Source of the DNA: an uncultured Bacteroidales bacterium
Lineage (GTDB): Bacteria > Bacteroidota > Bacteroidia > Bacteroidales > Bacteroidaceae
Assembly: GCA_902800305.1 (NCBI GenBank)
Contig: CADCDP010000027.1
Span: forward strand, 1-36,833
Direction: 5' to 3'
Length of the DNA stretch: 36,833 nt
This document shows positions 31,733-36,833 of this stretch, piece by piece. The stretch's first letter is position 1, and every line of letters starts with the position of its first letter. A program made the translations under genes and the position numbers. Under the pieces are notes generated by a model that was not told the origin of the DNA, ran no database searches, and saw only the letters and a list, made by a program, of their open reading frames with translations.

Positions 31733-33388
31733 ATGAAAATCAACAAAACGAAATATTCAACCCGCCAGATGGCGGTGTGGCTTTGGCGACATCACAAGAG
31801 TTGCCGTCTGCAAGCTGTGCTGAACGTGCTCATCGGCCTCTCCTTTGTGGTACTCGGTCTGCTGGGCGTTGACACCATCCGCTCCCTGACCGACATCGCC
31901 ACCCATTCCCGCGAAGGCAGCATCGTGTGGAGTGCCGTCTTTTTAGGCACTATTTTCCTGTCGGAAATGCTGCTGCACATCGCTCAGACGTGGATTAGTG
32001 CCGTGCTGGGCGTGAAGACTCAGAACCTGATGCAGCAGTTCTTCTTCCGCCAACTGCTGAGGGGGAAATGGAACGGCGTGGAGAAGTATCACAGCGGTGA
32101 CGTGCTCAACCGCCTCTTTGGCGACGTGAACGACATCGTGGGCTTGATGACCGACGTGCTGCCCAACACCATCATCATCATCACTCAGTTTGTGGCTTCG
32201 TTCGTCTATCTCTACGTCATGGACAGCACCCTCGCCCTCATTGTGGCCATCTCGTCGCCCGTTTTCATCCTGCTGTCTCGTGTCTATTTCAAGAAAATGC
32301 GCCGCATCGTGCGCACCATCAAGGACAGTAATTCTGCCATTCAAGCCATCATCCAAGAAAGTATTCAACACAAAATGGTCATCAAGGTGCTGGAACGAGG
32401 CAACCTGATGGTGGGGCGGCTCGAACAGCGACAAGGACTCCTGCGCAAGCAAATCAAGAGCCGTGCCAGATTCGCCATCTTCTCGAAGTCGCTGATTAAC
32501 ATCGGTTTCGCTGGAGCTTATCTCGTGGCATTGGTGTGGGGATTGTTCCAGCTACAAGACGGACTCATCACGGTGGGTGTGCTCATGGCCTTCACCCAAC
32601 TCATCAACCGCATTCAACGCCCCTTGCTCGACGTGGCGCGACTGCTGCCCGTGTTCGTGAACAGCATGACTTCTTGCGAACGCCTGATGGAACTGGAAGA
32701 ACTGCCATTGGAGCAGGAGGAAGACCCCATCCGCATGGAGGGTTCGGTGGGCATTCGCTTCAACGACGTGACGTATCAATACAACACGAAAGGCAGAAAA
32801 GTCATCAACCACTTCTCTCACGATTTCCGTCCAGGCAGTTTCACCGCCATCCTCGGCGAGACAGGTGCCGGAAAGACCACGCTCATCCGCCTGATGCTGG
32901 CTTTGATTAGCCCCACGGAAGGAGGGGTGGAGGCATACGGCACCGAACGTCAACAGCCTATCTCCCCTGCCCTACGCAACAATTTCTCCTACATTCCGCA
33001 GGGCAACACCCTCTTCTCTGGCACCATCCGCGAGAACCTGCTCATGGGCAACCCCGATGCGACCACCGAAGATATGCGCCAAGCTCTCCACATTGCTATG
33101 GCCGACTTCGTGCTCGACCTGCCCGACGGCCTCTACACAAAATGTGCCGAACAGGGTGGCGGCCTCTCCGAAGGTCAGGCACAACGCATCGCCATTGCCC
33201 GTGCCATCCTCCGTCCCTGCAAGGTGCTCCTGCTCGATGAAGCCACTTCCGCTCTCGACGTGGAGACAGAAAAAAAGCTGCTTGAGAACCTCAAGCAGCA
33301 TTTCCACAACAGCACCATCATCTTCGTCACCCACCGCCTCGCTGTCGTCGATTTCACTAGCGATGTCATCACGATGGTGCGGCAATAA
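31733..33388 (+). CDS. ABC exporter with fused membrane and ATPase domains
   Basis: A 551-residue half-transporter from the ATG at 31733; a frame open to 31676 adds residues unlike the family. The membrane part (about 20-300) has hydrophobic segments, including VLNVLIGLSFVVLGLLGV and IIITQFVASFVYLYVM. The ATPase part has Walker A GETGAGKTTL (about 376-385), Q-loop YIPQGNTLF, signature GLSEGQAQRIAIARA (about 476-490), Walker B VLLLDEATSALD (about 498-509) and a switch His in VTHRLAVVD. All ATPase motifs are intact. The substrate is unknown: lipids, peptides or drugs are all possible. It would work as a dimer. Confidence 0.9.
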   Translation: MKINKTKYSTRQMAVWLWRHHKSCRLQAVLNVLIGLSFVVLGLLGVDTIRSLTDIATHSREGSIVWSAVFLGTIFLSEMLLHIAQTWISAVLGVKTQNLMQQFFFRQLLRGKWNGVEKYHSGDVLNRLFGDVNDIVGLMTDVLPNTIIIITQFVASFVYLYVMDSTLALIVAISSPVFILLSRVYFKKMRRIVRTIKDSNSAIQAIIQESIQHKMVIKVLERGNLMVGRLEQRQGLLRKQIKSRARFAIFSKSLINIGFAGAYLVALVWGLFQLQDGLITVGVLMAFTQLINRIQRPLLDVARLLPVFVNSMTSCERLMELEELPLEQEEDPIRMEGSVGIRFNDVTYQYNTKGRKVINHFSHDFRPGSFTAILGETGAGKTTLIRLMLALISPTEGGVEAYGTERQQPISPALRNNFSYIPQGNTLFSGTIRENLLMGNPDATTEDMRQALHIAMADFVLDLPDGLYTKCAEQGGGLSEGQAQRIAIARAILRPCKVLLLDEATSALDVETEKKLLENLKQHFHNSTIIFVTHRLAVVDFTSDVITMVRQ

Positions 33389-33431
33389 GAAAAGGCTTTG
33401 TGCTTCTCGAATTGCTCTATATCCATTCCTT

Positions 33432-36428
33432 CTATTCTTCTGGCAACAGCACCACACCTTCTTTCTTCATGCCGTCAATCTTGACGACAATGGGGGAAGA
33501 GAAACGGACGTGACGCACATGGGCTGTTTCCCCCACGGCTGGTAAGGCATTGAGGACGGCTTGGTTGTAGATGCCATCGCCCAAGAAGTCGTTGACGGTA
33601 AAATAGCCAACGCCCATCGAAGTAAGGTTTTGGAAGAAATGGGTGCCTTGACTCGGCTCGACACGGAAGTTGCGAAGACCTGCCTCGACAATCACTTTTG
33701 CCCCCGAAATGTTGGGCCACTTGACAGGAATGCCCAACCACGAATCACTTGAGCCCCAACGTCCTGGCCCCACCAACACATAGTTTTCGCCACGCTGGAG
33801 GAAACCACGGTTGATGCGCTCCACTTCCTCTGCAATAGTGGGGTTATTGGCTGCGCTGTAGTTGTCGGTCTTAATATAAACAACATCGAAAATGTCGCTG
33901 ATGATGCCGTGGCCAATGGCATTGTGGCTACGAATGAGGCAGGCATCATCGGAAATGAGTGTAAGGTCTTCGTCGAGCTGCATCTGGTTGTCCACCATCG
34001 GACGAATTTGCAAGAGGTAGAACTCGCCCTTCTTTTCCTCGTGGAGATTGACTGCAAACTCGATTTCCACGGGACGAGCCATCTCTTGCTGACCGTATGC
34101 CAAGACTTTCTGCAAGAGTTCAGGCAATGGGATAACGCCGTTCTGCAATACCCCCGAGAAAGAAATGATTTTGCGATTCTTACCATCGTAGTAGCCATCG
34201 TAAATGCACTGATCGTAAGGGTCGTAGGTCGAAACAATCCACTGAAGAGAGCCATCCTTGTCGGCGTCGCGTACCGTCACGGTCTTTAGGTTGAAGGCAT
34301 CGTCCACCTGGAATTGAAGTCCCCGATACTGACTGCCATTGCCATCCTGCATATCTGCCCCCTCTACTGAAAGGGCATAGAACTTCGTCTGTGTCTCTCG
34401 CAAGGCAATTTCCATCTCACTGGTTTGCAACACCTTGTCAGGATGATGGGGACAAACACGGAGGCACAAACCGCCATCCACGATATATTTGCCCAAACCA
34501 AGAGCCAACTCCACGATGCCCTCATCGGCCTTTTCATCACCGATGGGATAGTAGTTGATGCTGCGCCCCACGCCCGAGATGGAGGGATAGAAGCCACTAG
34601 GATAGTTCTGCCCCACCACTTCCTGCAAGATGACCGCCATCTTCTCTTGGTCGATGACATTCGACGTGGCCACCATATAGTCCTTCGATGCACGATAGAA
34701 CACACTGGCATAGACACTCTTGATGGCATTCGAGAGCATCTCAAGGCGCGTGTACTTATCGCCCACACACGGAATCATGTAAGTGGAATAGATGCCTGCA
34801 AAGGGCTGATAATGACTATCTTCAAGTAGAGAAGAGGAACGGATGGCCACAGGACCATTCACCACGTCCATGAAGGACATGAGGTCGTCGGCAAGACTTT
34901 CTGGCAAGCGTCCATGCAAGAAATACTGAAGAATATCCTCGTCGGGGATGTCGGAGAGTGCGACTTCATATAGGCCGTTGGTTTCCATGAACTCATCGAA
35001 GATGTCGGTACAGAGCACAACCGTCTTGGGAATCTGAACGGTAGCATTCTCATACTCGTTAAGGTCGATGCGACGTTTGATGATGTTGTCAAGAAAAGCG
35101 AGACCTCTGCCCTTTCCTCCCAGTGACCCCTCGCCAATACGGGCGAACTGGCTGTAGCTGTCGAAACGGTCACGGTGGAAAATGGCCACCACACCTTGGT
35201 TCTTCATCTTTCGGTAGCTGACGATAGCATCGAAAATGTACTGCCGGTGGGCATCCACATCGCTTTCCACCTTCCACGTGATTTTCTTCAAGAATTCAGC
35301 CACAGGGAAAATGGCACGAGACGACAACCAACGGGAAACGTTGTTATGGCGCAAGTGATAACTGAGGGAACCGGCAGGCAAAGTGAAGATGTTGTCTTGC
35401 AACTCCTTCAAATTATGTACACGTGCCACTTCCTCCATCGTATCGGGATTGCGGAAAATAAAATCGCCGAAACCGAAATGCTTGGTCAGCACGTCCTTCA
35501 CGTCCTGATTCAGTTTCTTGGAGTTCTTATCGATAAAAGCAGCATGGCATTGGTCGGCATAGGGTTTCTTGTCGGTCTCGCTGGAATCGAGAACCAAAGG
35601 CACATATTCGTCCACCTGACGGATGGCACTCAATAGCTTGAAACCAGCCAACTCATCTTTCTCCTTGCTCGAGGCCGACAAGGGGAAACGACAATCGCTG
35701 ATGACTCCCAGCACATTATCGCTATATCTGGAATAAAGTGCCCAAGCCTCTTCGTAAGAACGTGCCAGCACAATCTTGGAGCGACCACGCATCCGAAGCA
35801 TCTCCAACTGAGAATTCAAGGCTTCGGTGGCAAACTCCAAACTCTGCTGCAACACAAACTGATAGAGATTTGGCAACAAAGAGGAATAGAAGCGAATACT
35901 GTCTTCCACAACCAAAATCATCTGTACACCCGCCGCAAGGTCATTCTCCAAATTCATCTTGTCCTCAATCAACTTGATGATAGAGAGCAGCAATTCGGTG
36001 TTGCCTAACCAACAGAACACGTATTCGAAAGCACTTAAATCCTCGTTCTCCATTCGCCGTGTGATGCCATGCGAGAAAGGCGTAAGCACCACAATGGGAA
36101 GCGAAGGAAACTCTGTCTTGATGCCACGGGCAATGTCAAACACATCGTTGTTGGCCGTACCTGGCATACAAATAACGAGGTCAAACTTAGTCCTTCCAAT
36201 CAGTCCTGCCGCATCCTCCTGTGATGCAGCACGAAAAAAACGAGGTGGATAACGCAAACCCAGCTTCGCATACTCATCGAAAATCTTCTCATCCACACGC
36301 CCATCATCTTCCAGCATGAACGCATCATACGGATTCGCAATAATCAGCACGTTAAACACGCGCTTCTGCATCAAATCCACAAACTTAGTCTCCCTCAACC
36401 GAGGGTATCTGTTGTCGGTATTAGCCAT
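33432..36428 (-). CDS. Receiver-PPDK-N fusion (PEP synthase-like) without the His domain
   Basis: A 998-residue cytoplasmic protein. REC-like domain 1 (about 26-155) lacks the phospho-acceptor Asp (VICMPG). REC-like domain 2 (about 168-318) keeps the acidic pair in VVEDS (E175, D176), an Asp in SDCRFP (D245) and a Lys near 301. The PPDK-N ATP-grasp follows: GEGSLGGKGRGLAF (432-445), VAIRSSSLLEDS (527-538), and EIEFAVN then FYLLQIRPM near 785-810. The swivelling phosphohistidine and PEP-binding domains of PEP synthase are absent. Instead there is a conserved-looking tail with GPGRWGSSDSWLG near 886 and GTHFFQNL near 929. The reaction is unknown; annotating it as PEP synthase would be misleading. 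Confidence 0.88.
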   Translation of the reverse strand: MANTDNRYPRLRETKFVDLMQKRVFNVLIIANPYDAFMLEDDGRVDEKIFDEYAKLGLRYPPRFFRAASQEDAAGLIGRTKFDLVICMPGTANNDVFDIARGIKTEFPSLPIVVLTPFSHGITRRMENEDLSAFEYVFCWLGNTELLLSIIKLIEDKMNLENDLAAGVQMILVVEDSIRFYSSLLPNLYQFVLQQSLEFATEALNSQLEMLRMRGRSKIVLARSYEEAWALYSRYSDNVLGVISDCRFPLSASSKEKDELAGFKLLSAIRQVDEYVPLVLDSSETDKKPYADQCHAAFIDKNSKKLNQDVKDVLTKHFGFGDFIFRNPDTMEEVARVHNLKELQDNIFTLPAGSLSYHLRHNNVSRWLSSRAIFPVAEFLKKITWKVESDVDAHRQYIFDAIVSYRKMKNQGVVAIFHRDRFDSYSQFARIGEGSLGGKGRGLAFLDNIIKRRIDLNEYENATVQIPKTVVLCTDIFDEFMETNGLYEVALSDIPDEDILQYFLHGRLPESLADDLMSFMDVVNGPVAIRSSSLLEDSHYQPFAGIYSTYMIPCVGDKYTRLEMLSNAIKSVYASVFYRASKDYMVATSNVIDQEKMAVILQEVVGQNYPSGFYPSISGVGRSINYYPIGDEKADEGIVELALGLGKYIVDGGLCLRVCPHHPDKVLQTSEMEIALRETQTKFYALSVEGADMQDGNGSQYRGLQFQVDDAFNLKTVTVRDADKDGSLQWIVSTYDPYDQCIYDGYYDGKNRKIISFSGVLQNGVIPLPELLQKVLAYGQQEMARPVEIEFAVNLHEEKKGEFYLLQIRPMVDNQMQLDEDLTLISDDACLIRSHNAIGHGIISDIFDVVYIKTDNYSAANNPTIAEEVERINRGFLQRGENYVLVGPGRWGSSDSWLGIPVKWPNISGAKVIVEAGLRNFRVEPSQGTHFFQNLTSMGVGYFTVNDFLGDGIYNQAVLNALPAVGETAHVRHVRFSSPIVVKIDGMKKEGVVLLPEE

Positions 36429-36458
36429 ACACTCCCTTTTCTTTTTAGATTTCTATGA

Positions 36459-36490
36459 CAAAAGTACGAAAAAGACACGATACCCCCAAA
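36459..36490 (-). promoter_or_regulatory. Promoter of the receiver-PPDK-N gene
   Basis: On the minus strand, TTTG (complement of 36487-36490) is followed by 20 bases and TACTTTTG (complement of 36459-36466), a full consensus match. Predicted start near 36453, about 25 bases before the ATG. Confidence 0.78.
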
Positions 36491-36586
36491 CCTTTCCCAT
36501 AAAAACAGTAGAAAGTACAAAAGAAAAAAGAGGTGAGTGGCATAGAAAGACAAGAGAGGAAGGCAGTAAACATTCCCGTCCTGTCT

Positions 36587-36605
36587 GTTGCGGCTCCGCC
36601 GCAAC
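36587..36605. other. 8-bp perfect hairpin in the rRNA-PPDK-N gap
   Basis: GTTGCGGC-TCC-GCCGCAAC, with no T run. It lies in the gap 36491-36704, which otherwise shows no ORF I believe. It may be a remnant of the rRNA operon trailer or a repeat fragment. Confidence 0.5.
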
Positions 36606-36704
36606 CCTCCACGCTCCTTCCGCAGAACCCGGAACTGAAGTCCTGCCCCTGAAGGAATAGAATCTACTGAGCCAGCAGGAAACGGGGAAGCACACACAAA
36701 CGCA

Positions 36705-36754
36705 CAAAAACAGGGGGAGGGACGCCCCAGGATTTTATCCTCAAGGCGTCCCTC
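36705..36754 (-). terminator. rRNA operon terminator
   Basis: On the minus strand, GAGGGACGCC (complement of 36745-36754) pairs with GGCGTCCCTC (complement of 36717-36726), and AGGAT/ATCCT pairs inside the loop. CCTGTTTTTG follows, giving a T run at 36705-36709. It begins about 12 bases after the 5S rRNA end. Confidence 0.88.
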
Positions 36755-36765
36755 TCCTCAAAAAG

Positions 36766-36833
36766 GGGGCGGCGACCTACTCTCCCGCATTGCGGCGCAG
36801 TACCATCGGCGCGGCCGGGCTTAACTTCTCTGT
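36766..36833 (-). rRNA. rrf: 5S ribosomal RNA, 3' part
   Basis: The minus strand reads GAGAAGTTAAGCCCGGCC, then CGCCGATGGTACTGC, then GGGAGAGTAGGTCGCCGCC. This is the central and 3' part of 5S rRNA (GAAGTTAAGC, GCCGATGGTA, GGGAGAGTAGG). The window ends inside the gene, so about 45 bases of the 5' part are missing. The exact 3' end is estimated to within a few bases. The upstream rRNA operon must lie beyond the right edge. Confidence 0.92.

Noticed and set aside
36491..36704. Short overlapping ORFs between the PPDK-N gene and the rRNA operon
   Set aside because: They overlap each other in several frames, run into the promoter and the rRNA terminator, and show no protein-like pattern.
1..36833. 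tRNA genes, insertion sequences with transposases, prophage or plasmid genes
   Set aside because: I looked for cloverleaf patterns, transposase motifs and phage structural genes and saw none. The repeats found carry no transposase.

Overview
The window looks like a chromosomal segment of a Prevotella-like member of the Bacteroidales. Supporting signs are the Bacteroidetes-type promoters (TTTG about 19-20 bp upstream of TAnnTTTG), a complete sprA/sov gene for the type IX secretion outer-membrane translocon, single-repeat dockerin tails on secreted proteins, exbB-exbD-tonB with a TolA-like tonB, and a receiver/PPDK-N fusion protein. Most of the window is housekeeping DNA, with accessory patches of toxin-antitoxin pairs, dockerin proteins and glycosidases. 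Assignments rest on reading motifs; no database search was possible.

Layout. 1-180: tail of a dockerin protein and a bidirectional terminator. 202-923: PIN toxin with its antitoxin. 1004-6893 (minus): a probable six-gene operon from one strong promoter (DUF1599 protein, DoxX/MauE-like membrane protein, tpiA, SPOR protein, folE, dnaG). 7021-8711 (minus): M23/LysM peptidase and ndk. 8738-10951 (minus): unknown gene, xseA, xseB. 11283-18827 (minus): sprA, 2514 codons. 19355-20726 (minus): two dockerin-type secreted proteins with a possible 30-aa ORF between them. 21012-21704 (minus): ParE-like toxin and antitoxin. 22145-25974 (plus): GH30 xylanase-like enzyme followed immediately by recG. 26060-30575 (minus): GH43-like protein, ispD, DJ-1/PfpI protein, tonB, exbD, exbB. 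30545-33388 (plus): nadK and an ABC exporter. 33432-36490 (minus): receiver/PPDK-N protein. 36705-36833 (minus): the 3' end of a 5S rRNA gene and the rRNA operon terminator.

How the genes fit together. ExbB-ExbD-TonB would energise outer-membrane uptake. SprA would export cell-surface proteins, and the GH30 and GH43-like enzymes with the dockerin proteins are plausible secreted polysaccharide-degrading or adhesive products. DnaG, RecG and exonuclease VII serve replication and repair.

The most unusual signal is repeat biology. dnaG carries a 205-bp element bounded by 40-bp inverted repeats that match at 39 of 40 positions, and it is read through in frame. recG carries a related, more diverged element in frame, plus a second short hairpin insertion. 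Both therefore encode extra protein segments in essential or repair enzymes. Three intergenic arrays of 22-, 23- and 24-bp tandem units with palindromic cores, a 117-nt nested palindrome and several long perfect hairpins add to this. Together they suggest one or more families of non-autonomous palindromic elements active in this genome.
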